Assembly (NCBI GenBank): GCA_016223165.1 | Contig: JACRPO010000012.1 | Coordinates: 310,001 to 374,000, forward strand | Origin: Burkholderiales bacterium | Lineage (GTDB): Bacteria; Pseudomonadota; Gammaproteobacteria; Burkholderiales; Burkholderiaceae_C | Direction of reading: 5' to 3' | Length of the DNA stretch: 64,000 nucleotides | Shown here: positions 33,039-41,299 of the stretch, piece after piece | Layout: each line of letters begins with the position of its first letter | Position numbering within the stretch: position 1 is the first letter of the stretch | Notes under the pieces: generated by a model | Told to the model about the DNA's origin: nothing | What the model saw: only the letters and a program-made list of their open reading frames with translations | Databases searched by the model: none | Made by a program: the position numbers and the translations under genes

Positions 33039-34004
33039 TCAGTTCACTTTCGGGATGTTGGCCAGCTTGATGATGCGGCCCCACTTGGCCGGCGCGTCCT
33101 TGCCCTCTTCGGTCAGCGCCTGCGGCGTCTTGGTCATCGCGTCCATGCCGACCTGTGCGAGCTTGGCGCGCACCGCTTCGATCTGCACGATGCGGCTGAT
33201 TTCCTGGTGCAGCCGGGCGATGATCGGCGCCGGTGTCCCCGCCGGGGCGTAGACCACCGCCTCGACACTGGTGTCGATCCCGGCGTAGCCCGACTCGATC
33301 ACGGTCGGCACGTCGGGCAGCGCCGCCGAACGCTGGCTCGCCGAGACGGCGATCGCCTTCACGCGCCCGGCCTTGATCTGCCCGATCGACGAAGGCACCG
33401 GCTCGACCATGGCCGAGAGCTGGCCGCTGGCCAGATCGACGAACGCGGCGGCGCCGTCCCTGTAGGGGATCGAGCGCACGTCGATGCCGGCCGCCTGCTT
33501 GAGCCACTCGACCGTGAGCTGCGCGGTCAGCGACTTGTAGCCCAGCGTGTACTTCGACGGTGACGCCTTGGCCAGCGCGACGAACTCCTGAAGCGTCTTC
33601 ACCGGCAGGTCGTTGCCCGAGATCAGCACGAAGTCGGTGTTGCCGATCTTGGCCACCGGCACCAGGTCCTTCGTCGGGTCGAACGGCATCTGCGTGTACA
33701 GGCTGATGCTCGAGAACATGCTGCTGGGCGTGAACAGGAGCAGCGTGTAGCCGTCGGGCGGCGCCTTGGCGACCACGCCGCTGCCGAGCAGCCCGCTGGC
33801 GCCGGGCTTGTTCTCGACGATCACCTGCTTGCCGAAGACCTCGGCCAGCTGCTCGCCGACGATGCGCGCGGTGATGTCGAGCGTGGCGCCGGCAGCGAAC
33901 GGCGCCACCAGGCGGATCGGGCGGTTTGGATAGTCCTGTTGGGCGCCCGACGGGCCGGCGAGGGCCAGTGCGGCGAACAGCGAGCACAGAAAGATGCGAA
34001 CCAT
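33039..34004 (-). CDS. Bug/TctC-family periplasmic binding protein
   Basis: A 321-residue Bug receptor: signal peptide VRIFLCSLFAALALAGPSGA, motif YPNRPIRLVAPFAAGATLD, KAPPDGYTLLLFTPS, and LPDVPTVIESGYAG. An AAAGGAG site lies 5 nt before the ATG. It follows a class II aldolase gene by 71 bp and precedes the TauD gene by 21 bp in the minus operon, so it probably delivers the dioxygenase substrate. Confidence 0.93.
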   Translation of the reverse strand: MVRIFLCSLFAALALAGPSGAQQDYPNRPIRLVAPFAAGATLDITARIVGEQLAEVFGKQVIVENKPGASGLLGSGVVAKAPPDGYTLLLFTPSSMFSSISLYTQMPFDPTKDLVPVAKIGNTDFVLISGNDLPVKTLQEFVALAKASPSKYTLGYKSLTAQLTVEWLKQAAGIDVRSIPYRDGAAAFVDLASGQLSAMVEPVPSSIGQIKAGRVKAIAVSASQRSAALPDVPTVIESGYAGIDTSVEAVVYAPAGTPAPIIARLHQEISRIVQIEAVRAKLAQVGMDAMTKTPQALTEEGKDAPAKWGRIIKLANIPKVN

Positions 34005-34014
34005 GGTGTCTCCT

Positions 34015-34034
34015 TTGCGTCTTCTTGCGTCTTC
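34015..34034 (-). repeat. short tandem repeat in the leader of a Bug gene
   Basis: Two perfect copies of TTGCGTCTTC (GAAGACGCAA on the coding strand) lie side by side immediately upstream of the AAAGGAG ribosome site of the Bug gene at 33039-34004. This may be replication slippage or a small binding site; nothing further can be supported. Confidence 0.5.
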
Positions 34035-34075
34035 TTGTTGGCCGGCGGGGCGACGCATGGCGCCGCCACCGCGAC

Positions 34076-34900
34076 TCACTGCCTGTAGCCGGGGTCGTCG
34101 CGCTCGAGCTTGCGCAGCAGCGCCTTCCATTCGCGTGCGCCTTCGGGCGACAGGCCGCCCTTGGAGTAGATGCGCTTGCCCGTCTCGATGGTGCCCTGCA
34201 CCACCGCCGGCGGCAGCGCGCGCAGCTTGCCGCCTCCCGACTGCGCCGCGATCTGCATCTCGCAGGCCTTCTCGAGCCGGTACATCGTGACGAACGCTTC
34301 GGCGACGGTGCGTCCTGCGGTCAGCGTGCCGTGGTTGCGCAGGATCATGATGCGCTTGTCGCCGAGGTCGGCGAGCAGGCGGGCCCGCTCTTCCATGTCG
34401 AGGGCCACGCCCTCGTAGTCGTGGTAGGTGACCTGGTCGTAGATCAGCAGCGCATTCTGCGTGATCGGCAGCAGGCCTTCGTCCTGCGTCGCCACCGCAC
34501 CGCCGTCGCGCGTGTGCAGGTGGATCACGCAATCGAGGTCGGGGCGCGCGGCATGGATGCAGCCGTGGATCACGAAGCCCGCAGGGTTGACGATGTACTC
34601 GGTGTCGCTGAGCAGCTTGCCGTGCTGGTCGACCTTGACCAGGCTCGAGGCGGTGATCTCCTCGAACATCATCCCGTAGGGGTTGAGCAGGAACTCGTCG
34701 TCGGTGCCGGGCACGCGCGCCGAGAGGTGGTTGCCGATGAGGTAGGTCCAGCCGAACAGCGCCACCAGCCGGTACGCCGCGGCGAGGTCGCAGCGCACCG
34801 CCCATTCGGCGTCCGGCATCCCGGCTGGAGAGCCGGTCGGAACGGTGCAGCCGAGGGTATCGGCGCGTGCTTCCTGGAACCTGGGGATCCGTGCATTCAT
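34076..34900 (-). CDS. class II aldolase/adducin-family protein
   Basis: A 274-residue class II aldolase-fold protein. The zinc-binding histidines are in IHGCIHAARP and CVIHLHTRDGG, with a further His in LRNHGTLTAGRTV. The family includes fuculose-phosphate aldolase, ribulose-phosphate epimerase and decarboxylases; this longer bacterial subgroup (NHLSARVPG, LNPYGMMFEEITAS) has no assigned substrate. AGGAGG lies 7 nt before the ATG; a longer in-frame extension upstream is not supported. It precedes the Bug-TauD genes and is separated from the CaiB gene by 100 bp. Confidence 0.92.
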   Translation of the reverse strand: MNARIPRFQEARADTLGCTVPTGSPAGMPDAEWAVRCDLAAAYRLVALFGWTYLIGNHLSARVPGTDDEFLLNPYGMMFEEITASSLVKVDQHGKLLSDTEYIVNPAGFVIHGCIHAARPDLDCVIHLHTRDGGAVATQDEGLLPITQNALLIYDQVTYHDYEGVALDMEERARLLADLGDKRIMILRNHGTLTAGRTVAEAFVTMYRLEKACEMQIAAQSGGGKLRALPPAVVQGTIETGKRIYSKGGLSPEGAREWKALLRKLERDDPGYRQ

Positions 34901-35000
34901 GGCTGGGCCTCCTGTCGCGGTTTGCAGATGCCCGAAGCGGACTTTCGCCAAAGCGGGTTCCCGGACGGGGGCGACGCAGGCCGGCCGATCGGGCGGGCCT

Positions 35001-36152
35001 TCAGGCGCGGCCCTGGCCGGTGAGCGCGGCGACCTGCTGCGGCGTGCAGCCGGCGGCGGCCAGCACTTGCGCGCTGTCCGCGCCGAGCGCGGGCGCCTCG
35101 CCGTGGCGGGCCGCGTCGACCCCCTGCATCGGCACCGGATAGTTCACGTAGCGCATGCCCTCGCCTTTCAGGAACATGCCGCGCGCGGCCAGTTGCGGGT
35201 CGTCGAACACGCGGTCCAGCGTGGTCACCGTCGTCACCGGCACGTCGTGGCGGGTCAGCAGTTCGATCCACTCGTCGTGCGTGCGCTCGCGCATGCGCGA
35301 GCGGATCAGTGGGTCCAGCCGGTCGGCGGCCTGCCAGCGGGCGGCCGAGCGCGCGAAACGCGGATCGGCCAGTTCCTCGATCGCCAGCACCTCGACCAGC
35401 CGGGCCCAGAAGTGGTCCTCGATGGCACCCAGCGCGACGAAGCGGTCATCGCGCGTCGCGTACACCCCGTAGCCGGTGCGGCGCAGCACATGCCGTTTGG
35501 CGAACCCGGGCGTGTCCTGCACGCTGCCCAGCCGCGGCCCGACCATCGTGAACACCGCATCGGTGATCGACACGTCGAGGAACTGCCCGCGGCCGGTTTT
35601 CTGGCGCAGCATGAGTGCCGCCAGCAGCGAGGTGACGGCATAGAGGCTGCCGCTGAGGTCGGCGACCGGCACGCCAACGGCCTGCTCCGGCGGGCCGTCC
35701 GGGCTGCCGCACAGCGCCAGCACGCCCGCGACCGCGTTGTAATTGAGGTCGTGCCCCGGAACGTCGCGCAGCGGCCCGGTCTGGCCGAAGCCGGAGATCG
35801 ACACGTAGATGAGCCGCGGCGCCGCCGCGGCCAGCGTGTCGTAGTCGAGGCCCAGCCGCTTCATCACGCCGGGGCGGTAGCCCTCGAGCAGCGCGTCGGC
35901 GCCTTTGGCCAGGCGCAGCAGCGCCGCCCGGCCGTCCGGGGATTTCAGATCGAGGGTCACGCTGCGTTTGCCGCGGTTGACCATTCGGAACGTGCCCGGC
36001 AGCAGGTTGCGCGCGTTGTCACCGACGCCGGGCCGCTCGATCTTGATCACTTCGGCGCCCATGTCGGCCAGCATCTGCGTTGCGAACGGGCCGGGCAGCA
36101 GTTCGGTCAGGTCCAGGATGCGCACGCCGGAAAGTGCCAGGGGTGTGCTCAT
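35001..36152 (-). CDS. CaiB/BaiF family III CoA-transferase
   Basis: A 383-residue CoA-transferase with GVRILDLTELLPGPFATQML, DMGAEVIKIERPGVGDNAR, NRGKRSVTLDL and probable catalytic Asp in PGHDLNYNAVAG, a context typical of alpha-methylacyl-CoA racemase-like or carnitine-type members. I chose the ATG before STPLALSG over an upstream frame extension. It lies 19 bp after an ACAD gene at the end of the MaoC-ACAD-ACAD-CaiB operon, mirrored by a plus-strand ACAD-ACAD-CaiB set. A racemase rather than a transferase role is possible. Confidence 0.9.
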   Translation of the reverse strand: MSTPLALSGVRILDLTELLPGPFATQMLADMGAEVIKIERPGVGDNARNLLPGTFRMVNRGKRSVTLDLKSPDGRAALLRLAKGADALLEGYRPGVMKRLGLDYDTLAAAAPRLIYVSISGFGQTGPLRDVPGHDLNYNAVAGVLALCGSPDGPPEQAVGVPVADLSGSLYAVTSLLAALMLRQKTGRGQFLDVSITDAVFTMVGPRLGSVQDTPGFAKRHVLRRTGYGVYATRDDRFVALGAIEDHFWARLVEVLAIEELADPRFARSAARWQAADRLDPLIRSRMRERTHDEWIELLTRHDVPVTTVTTLDRVFDDPQLAARGMFLKGEGMRYVNYPVPMQGVDAARHGEAPALGADSAQVLAAAGCTPQQVAALTGQGRA

Positions 36153-36171
36153 GTCATGGGTGCTCCGTGGT

Positions 36172-37293
36172 TCAGTGCTCGGACGGATCGCCCGGGGCGC
36201 GGTCACGGAGCGGGGTGGCGCCGGCCGGCAGCCCGTGCGGCGAGGTCAGCGCGCTCCAGTAGGCCTCGGGACTCTGCAGGACCCAGTGACCGAGGTAGCC
36301 GGCCCAGGCGGTCTCGCTGCCGAACTCGTCGCGCCAGCTCCACAGGCGGCGCGTCGAGTGGTGCAGCACGTGCTCGAAGGTGACGCCGATCGCGCCGTGG
36401 ATCTGGTGCGCGAACGCCGCGACGACCCCGGCGGCCTCCCCGACGCGCAGCTTGGCGCAACCGATCTCGGCGAGGCCGGCGCCGCGGTCGAGGGCCTGGC
36501 CGGCGGCATCGACCGCGACGCAGGCCGCGGCGACCTCGGCCGCCATCTGCGCGAGCTGATGCTGGATGGCCTGGAAACGGCCGATCGGCTTGCCGAACTG
36601 CACCCGATCGCCGGCGTAGCGCAGGCTCAGCGCGAGCGCCTTCTCGAGCGCGCCGGTCATCTGTGCGGCGCGCAGCAGGGCCCCGCGCGCCCACGCATCG
36701 CCGGCCGTGCCGGCCGGCACGGCGGCGACGTCGGCGGCATCGACAGCGACGCCATAGAAATCCACCGCGTCGCGCGGCTCGCCGGCCAGGTTGTGCCCCG
36801 GCGCGATGCGGCAGCGCGCGCCATCCACGAGCGCCACCCATTCGTCGCTCCCGCTGCGCCCGACGACGGCGATGCGAGCGGATGCCGCGGCCCAGGGCAC
36901 GAGGCGCGCCGCGCCCGCGAGCTGGAAGCCGCGGCCGCTGCGGCGCAGGACGATGCGCTCGTCCGGGGCGACCGGAGCGATGCTCAGCGGACCTTCGGGC
37001 GCACGCAGGCCGGCGCGGTGCAGCAGCCAGCCGGCGAGCAGCGTCTCGGCCAGCGGCACCGGCGCGGCCGCAGCGCCCAAGGAGCGCAGCAGCACCAGGA
37101 TGTCGCGCACCGCGAGCCCCGAGCCGCCCGCCGCCTCGGGCAGCCACGCGTGCAGCAGACCGGCGTCGGCGAGCGCCTTCCACAGCGCCTCGGGCCACGT
37201 GCCCTGCTCGGCCGCGTTCACCACCGCCGGCGGGCAGAAGGCCCCAAACAGGCGTTCGGCGGTGCGCACCAGCGCCGCCTTCGTTTCGCTCAT
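36172..37293 (-). CDS. acyl-CoA dehydrogenase, diverged beta-type subunit
   Basis: A 373-residue ACAD-fold protein that lacks the TEPxAGSD motif and the usual catalytic end, but keeps the overall fold: GLLHAWLPEAAGGSGLAVRD, RVQFGKPIGRFQAIQHQLAQ, and HQIHGAIGVTFEHVLHHSTR. Such proteins are the FAD-sharing partner subunits of two-component ACADs. Its start overlaps the stop of the alpha-type ACAD (37290-38447) as ATGA, supporting an alpha2beta2 complex. It is paralogous to the 40191-41258 protein and to the first half of the fused 22248-24539 protein. Confidence 0.9.
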   Translation of the reverse strand: MSETKAALVRTAERLFGAFCPPAVVNAAEQGTWPEALWKALADAGLLHAWLPEAAGGSGLAVRDILVLLRSLGAAAAPVPLAETLLAGWLLHRAGLRAPEGPLSIAPVAPDERIVLRRSGRGFQLAGAARLVPWAAASARIAVVGRSGSDEWVALVDGARCRIAPGHNLAGEPRDAVDFYGVAVDAADVAAVPAGTAGDAWARGALLRAAQMTGALEKALALSLRYAGDRVQFGKPIGRFQAIQHQLAQMAAEVAAACVAVDAAGQALDRGAGLAEIGCAKLRVGEAAGVVAAFAHQIHGAIGVTFEHVLHHSTRRLWSWRDEFGSETAWAGYLGHWVLQSPEAYWSALTSPHGLPAGATPLRDRAPGDPSEH

Positions 37294-38447
37294 CGCAGTC
37301 CCAGGCTGCGCGCAACGACGTTGCGCAGGATCTCGTTCGTTCCGCCGCGCAGGGTGAACGCCGGAGCCACCAGCAGGCACTTGGCCAGCTGGGCGTCGAA
37401 GTCGTGCGTGTCCTTGCCGGGACGATGCGCCGCGAGGCCGCGCGCGATCTCGACGGCCTCGCGCTCGAAGCGCGTGCCGAGGTCCTTGACGAGCGCCGCC
37501 TCGACCTCGGGCGACTGGCCGCGCGCCAGCAGCATCAAGAGGGCGATCGACATGCGGCGCAGCGTCCACAGGCGCGCCGTCAACTGGCCGACCGCAACGA
37601 CTCGGCGCTCGTCCGGGCGGGCTGCCGCGAGCCGCACGAGCGCCGCCAGCAGCGGAAAGACGCTCAGGAAGCGCTCCGGCCCGCTGCGCTCGTAGCCCAG
37701 TTCGCTGACCACCTGCGACCAGGCGTCGCCCGGCTGGCCGATGAGCCGTTCCGACGGCACGAACACGTCGTCGAAGACGGTCTCGTTGAAATGGTGCGCC
37801 CCGTTCATCATGTGGATGGGGCGGATGGTGACGCCGGGGTCCTTCAGATCGACGATCAGCTGGCTGAAGCCGCCGCGGCGGTCGCCTTCGGCCTCGCCGC
37901 CGGTGCGGCAGAACACCATCATCCAGTGGGCCCGGTGCGCGCCGCTCGACCAGATCTTGCGGCCGTTGACGACCCAGCCGCCGTCGACCGCGCGCGCGCG
38001 CGTGCGCACCTGGGCGAGGTCGGAGCCGGCGTCGGGCTCGCTCAAGCCGATGGCGAAGAACAGCTCGGCGCGCGCCATGCGCGGCAGGAAGTAATCCTTG
38101 ATCGCGTCGTTGGCGAAGCGCATCAGCAGCGGGCCCGTCTGGCGCACGCCGGCCCAGTGCGCAGCCACCGGCGCGCCGGCGGCAAGCAGTTCCTCGTTGA
38201 CGACGAAGTTCTCGAACGCGCCGCGCTCGTGGCCGCCGTAGCGCCTGGGCCAGGTCATGCCGACCCAGCCGCGCTGCGCCAGACGGCGCGAGAACGCGGG
38301 ATCGAAGCCGTCCATCCAGGCGTTGCACGCGGGCACGAAGCCCTCGGCCTCGATCTCGGTGCGCACAAACGTGCGCACCTCCGCGCGCAGCGCTTCGACT
38401 TCGGCGGGCAGTTCGGGCAGCGAAAAGCCGGCGTCCTGGAAGATCAC
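37290..38447 (-). CDS. acyl-CoA dehydrogenase, alpha-type subunit
   Basis: A 385-residue ACAD with the canonical LSEPDAGSDLAQVRTRA FAD/substrate motif, VNGRKIWSSGAHRAHW, and the C-terminal TLRGGTNEILRNVVARSLG. It pairs with the diverged subunit that overlaps its stop. It is very like the plus-strand ACAD at 39034-40194 (ELLAAGAPV-AHW, ELxYERSGPERFLS, AMVKDLGT-type stretches), so the two pairs arose by duplication. It lies 43 bp after the MaoC gene in the same operon. Confidence 0.93.
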   Translation of the reverse strand: MIFQDAGFSLPELPAEVEALRAEVRTFVRTEIEAEGFVPACNAWMDGFDPAFSRRLAQRGWVGMTWPRRYGGHERGAFENFVVNEELLAAGAPVAAHWAGVRQTGPLLMRFANDAIKDYFLPRMARAELFFAIGLSEPDAGSDLAQVRTRARAVDGGWVVNGRKIWSSGAHRAHWMMVFCRTGGEAEGDRRGGFSQLIVDLKDPGVTIRPIHMMNGAHHFNETVFDDVFVPSERLIGQPGDAWSQVVSELGYERSGPERFLSVFPLLAALVRLAAARPDERRVVAVGQLTARLWTLRRMSIALLMLLARGQSPEVEAALVKDLGTRFEREAVEIARGLAAHRPGKDTHDFDAQLAKCLLVAPAFTLRGGTNEILRNVVARSLGLR

Positions 38448-38490
38448 GCTGCGTCCTGCGTCGGGTCGGTCTGCATCGGCGACCGACGCC

Positions 38491-38949
38491 TCAGACGAGG
38501 TCGTCGACGCGTCCGCGGCGCATCATCAGCTTCTCGCTGAACTCGAACACCTGTTCGGCACGCTGGTTGTACACGCGCACCCGCCCGTGCATGATCCCGC
38601 GCTTGCCGTCGGAGAGGTTCCTCTTGCCCTCGATGGTGATTTCGGCGCGCAGCGTGTCGCCCGGCCGCACCGGCACGGGGAACTTGAAGTCGGTCAACTC
38701 CAGCGCGGCGATCGTCGCCGGACCGAGGATCTCCTCCATCATTCCCGCGGCGATCGTCGCGGTCAGCAGCCCGGGGCAGATGCGCCCGCCGAAGTCGGTG
38801 TGCTTCTTCGCGAACTCCTCGTTGATGAAGATCGGCAGCTTCAACCCGGCCAGGCTGGTGAAGAGCACGATGTCGGTCTCGGTGACGGTGCGGCCGTAGC
38901 TCTTGAACACGTCGCCGGGGTTCAGATCGTCGAGGGAGCGGTTGGACAT
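38491..38949 (-). CDS. MaoC-family (hotdog) enoyl-CoA hydratase
   Basis: A 152-residue MaoC-like protein: LNPGDVFKSYGRTVTETDIV at the start, a substrate-loop region GRICPGLLTATIAAG and a C-terminal MHGRVRVYNQRAEQVFEF. It would hydrate the enoyl-CoA made by the adjacent two-component ACAD. It is the first gene of the minus operon and shares an 84-bp divergent promoter region with the plus-strand ACAD pair. Confidence 0.9.
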   Translation of the reverse strand: MSNRSLDDLNPGDVFKSYGRTVTETDIVLFTSLAGLKLPIFINEEFAKKHTDFGGRICPGLLTATIAAGMMEEILGPATIAALELTDFKFPVPVRPGDTLRAEITIEGKRNLSDGKRGIMHGRVRVYNQRAEQVFEFSEKLMMRRGRVDDLV

Positions 38950-38982
38950 GGCAGTCGATCGGGGTTGGTCTGGAACGCAAAA

Positions 38983-39003
38983 CTAACGGTCGGTTGGTAG
39001 AAT
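38983..39003 (+). promoter_or_regulatory. palindromic operator and -10 box of the plus-strand ACAD operon
   Basis: CTAACGGTCGGTTGG (38983-38997) is an imperfect palindrome, CYAAC and GTTRG half-sites around 5 bp, directly followed by TAGAAT (38998-39003), a good -10 hexamer; the -35 region is weak. The site lies between the diverging MaoC and ACAD genes, so one repressor could control both cassettes. Half-sites resemble those at 9896 and 25692 but the spacing is one base longer. Confidence 0.5.
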
Positions 39004-39033
39004 ACCCGCACCGGCCCCTCATTGCCAGCCCGC

Positions 39034-40194
39034 ATGCTGTTCCTGGACTCCGACTTCGACCTGCCCGCCGTCGGCGCGGCCACGGCAAGCCTGCGACGCC
39101 AGGTCCGCGAGTTTCTGGCCGCGGAAACCCGCGGCGGCGGCTTCGCCCCGCAGAGCAACTCGTGGACCGAAGGCCTGGCCGGCGACTTCAGCCGCAAGCT
39201 CGGCGAGCGCGGCTGGATCGGCTACCACTGGCCGGTGGCCTGGGGCGGGCGCGGCGGCAGTGCGTTCGACACGTTGACCATCAACGAGGAACTGCTCGCC
39301 GCCGGCGCCCCCGTCGGCGCGCATTGGATCGGGGCGCGCCAGAGCGCGCCGCTGCTGATGCGCTTCGGCACCGAGACGCAGCGCCGGAAGTTCCTGCCGC
39401 GAATCGCCGCTGGAACGACGTGGTTCGCCATCGGCATGAGCGAGCCCGACGTCGGCTCCGACCTGGCCTCGGTGCGCACGCGCGCCGAACACGCCGGCGG
39501 GTGCTGGCGGCTGCACGGACGGAAGGTGTGGACCAGCGGCGCGCACGTCGCGCACCACGCCATCGTGCTGTGCCGCACCGCGCCGCTCGACCCGAAGGCG
39601 CGCCACGCCGGGCTGAGCCAGTTCATCGTCGACCTGAAGGCGCCGGGCGTGACGATTCGCCCCATCCGCATGCTCGACGGCAGCCATCACTTCAATGAAG
39701 TGACCTTCGACGGCGTCGAACTGCCGGCCGACCGGCTGGTCGGCAACACCGGCGACGGCTGGAAACAGGTGACCAGCGAACTGGCCTATGAGCGCAGCGG
39801 TCCCGAACGCTTCCTCAGCACCATGCCGATCGTCGAGCGCTGCCTGCGGCTCGTGCTCGACGCCGCGCCGTCGGCCGGTGACATCGCCGCCGGACGCCTG
39901 CTCGCCCGTCTGATCACGCTGCGCAACATGTGCCTGGGCATCTGGGGCGCGCTCGAGGCGGGCGGCTCGCCGGTCATCGAGGCGGCGATGGTCAAGGACC
40001 TGGGAACGAACTTCGAGCGCGACTCGCTCGAGATCGTGCGCGAGGCGATGGTCGCCGACGCGCGCATCGCCGGCGACGCCACGCTCGAGGCTCTGCTCGC
40101 CGGCGCGTTTCCGCTCGCCCCCACCTACACGCTGCGCGGCGGTACGAACGAAGTGCTGCGCAACATGATCGCCAAGCATCTTCAGTCCCGATGA
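39034..40194 (+). CDS. acyl-CoA dehydrogenase, alpha-type subunit
   Basis: A 386-residue ACAD with GMSEPDVGSDLASVRTRAEH, LHGRKVWTSGAHVAHH and C-terminal TLRGGTNEVLRNMIAKHL. The start is the ATG before LFLDSDFDL; a TTG four codons upstream is possible. The stop overlaps the next ACAD start as ATGA, so it pairs with the diverged subunit. It is the plus-strand counterpart of the 37290-38447 protein and is preceded by the palindromic operator and TAGAAT box. Confidence 0.93.
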   Translation: MLFLDSDFDLPAVGAATASLRRQVREFLAAETRGGGFAPQSNSWTEGLAGDFSRKLGERGWIGYHWPVAWGGRGGSAFDTLTINEELLAAGAPVGAHWIGARQSAPLLMRFGTETQRRKFLPRIAAGTTWFAIGMSEPDVGSDLASVRTRAEHAGGCWRLHGRKVWTSGAHVAHHAIVLCRTAPLDPKARHAGLSQFIVDLKAPGVTIRPIRMLDGSHHFNEVTFDGVELPADRLVGNTGDGWKQVTSELAYERSGPERFLSTMPIVERCLRLVLDAAPSAGDIAAGRLLARLITLRNMCLGIWGALEAGGSPVIEAAMVKDLGTNFERDSLEIVREAMVADARIAGDATLEALLAGAFPLAPTYTLRGGTNEVLRNMIAKHLQSR

Positions 40195-41258
40195 GCGACC
40201 TCGCCCGCCCCTTGGCCGAAGCCGCCGAACGCCTGTTCGGCCAGCGCTGCGGCGCCGCCGATGCCGCTCCCGGCGCCCCGTGGGCACAGGCGCTGTGGAC
40301 CGACGTCGAGGCCCTCGCAGCGCACCAGTTGCTGGTTCCCGAGGCCGCCGGTGGCGCCGGCGGCGACTGGCTCGATGCCTGCGCGCTGCTCGAGCGCGCC
40401 GGCGCGTTCAGCGTGCCGCTGCCGCTCGCCGAAGCACTGCTGGCCGGCTGGCTGCGCGCGCAGGCCGGGCTCGGCGCCGCAACTCCCGAGCCGGTCGCCG
40501 TCGCGTTCACCGCTGCCGACCCAGCCGCGCTGCGCGGCGGCGCGACGCTGACGCTCGACGAGCCGGGCGTGCCGTGGGCCGCGCAGGCGCGGCACGTGGC
40601 GCTCGTCGGCGGCGTGGCAGACGCCGACGCATGCCTGCTGTGGCTGCCGCGCGATGCCCTCGAGGTGCAGCCTGCTGCGGCCCGCGGCGTCGAACCCGCG
40701 GCGCGCGTGAGCGCGCGCGCGCTCACTCTGCGCACTCCCGGCTTCGCCTGCGCGCGGCTGCCCGGGCTGCGGGTTGCCGACGTGCGCGCGCGCGCCGCCG
40801 TGCTCACTGCGGCCGAGATCGCCGGCGCGCTCGGCCGCGTGCTGGCGCTGACGCTGGCTTACACCGGCGAACGCGTTCAGTTCGGTCGTGCGATCGGCCA
40901 GTTCCAGGCCGTGCAGCACCAGCTGGCGCAGCTCGCCGAGGAAGCCGCGGCTGCGCGCGTCGCGGTGCGCGCGGCGGCGAAGGCCGAGGGCACGCCCTGG
41001 TTCGTCCCCGCGGCGGCCGCGGCCAAGCTGCGCGCCGGCGAGGCGGCCGGGCTCGCAGTGCGCATCGCGCACCAGTTGCACGGCGCCATCGGCATCACCG
41101 CCGAGCACGCCCTGCACCTCAGCACGCTGCGCCTGCAGGCATGGCGCGACGAGCACGGCGCCGAAGCTGCATGGGCGCGCGCGCTCGTCGACAACCTGCG
41201 CCAGCGCGGCCTGCGCTCGGCTTGGCAGGCCGTCGTCGATTGCACGTCGCCCGGCTGA
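40191..41258 (+). CDS. acyl-CoA dehydrogenase, diverged beta-type subunit
   Basis: A 355-residue diverged ACAD lacking the TEPxAGSD motif but keeping ERVQFGRAIGQFQAVQHQLA and HQLHGAIGITAEHALHLSTL. It overlaps the alpha-type ACAD by 4 bp and is paralogous to the 36172-37293 protein (same order, alpha then beta). The pair would form a heteromeric dehydrogenase. The protein is very rich in alanine, and the N-terminal domain is the least conserved part. Confidence 0.9.
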   Translation: MSDLARPLAEAAERLFGQRCGAADAAPGAPWAQALWTDVEALAAHQLLVPEAAGGAGGDWLDACALLERAGAFSVPLPLAEALLAGWLRAQAGLGAATPEPVAVAFTAADPAALRGGATLTLDEPGVPWAAQARHVALVGGVADADACLLWLPRDALEVQPAAARGVEPAARVSARALTLRTPGFACARLPGLRVADVRARAAVLTAAEIAGALGRVLALTLAYTGERVQFGRAIGQFQAVQHQLAQLAEEAAAARVAVRAAAKAEGTPWFVPAAAAAKLRAGEAAGLAVRIAHQLHGAIGITAEHALHLSTLRLQAWRDEHGAEAAWARALVDNLRQRGLRSAWQAVVDCTSPG

Positions 41259-41299
41259 GAGTCTGAGCCAACGGCACCGGACGCGGAAAGAGGAAGCCG

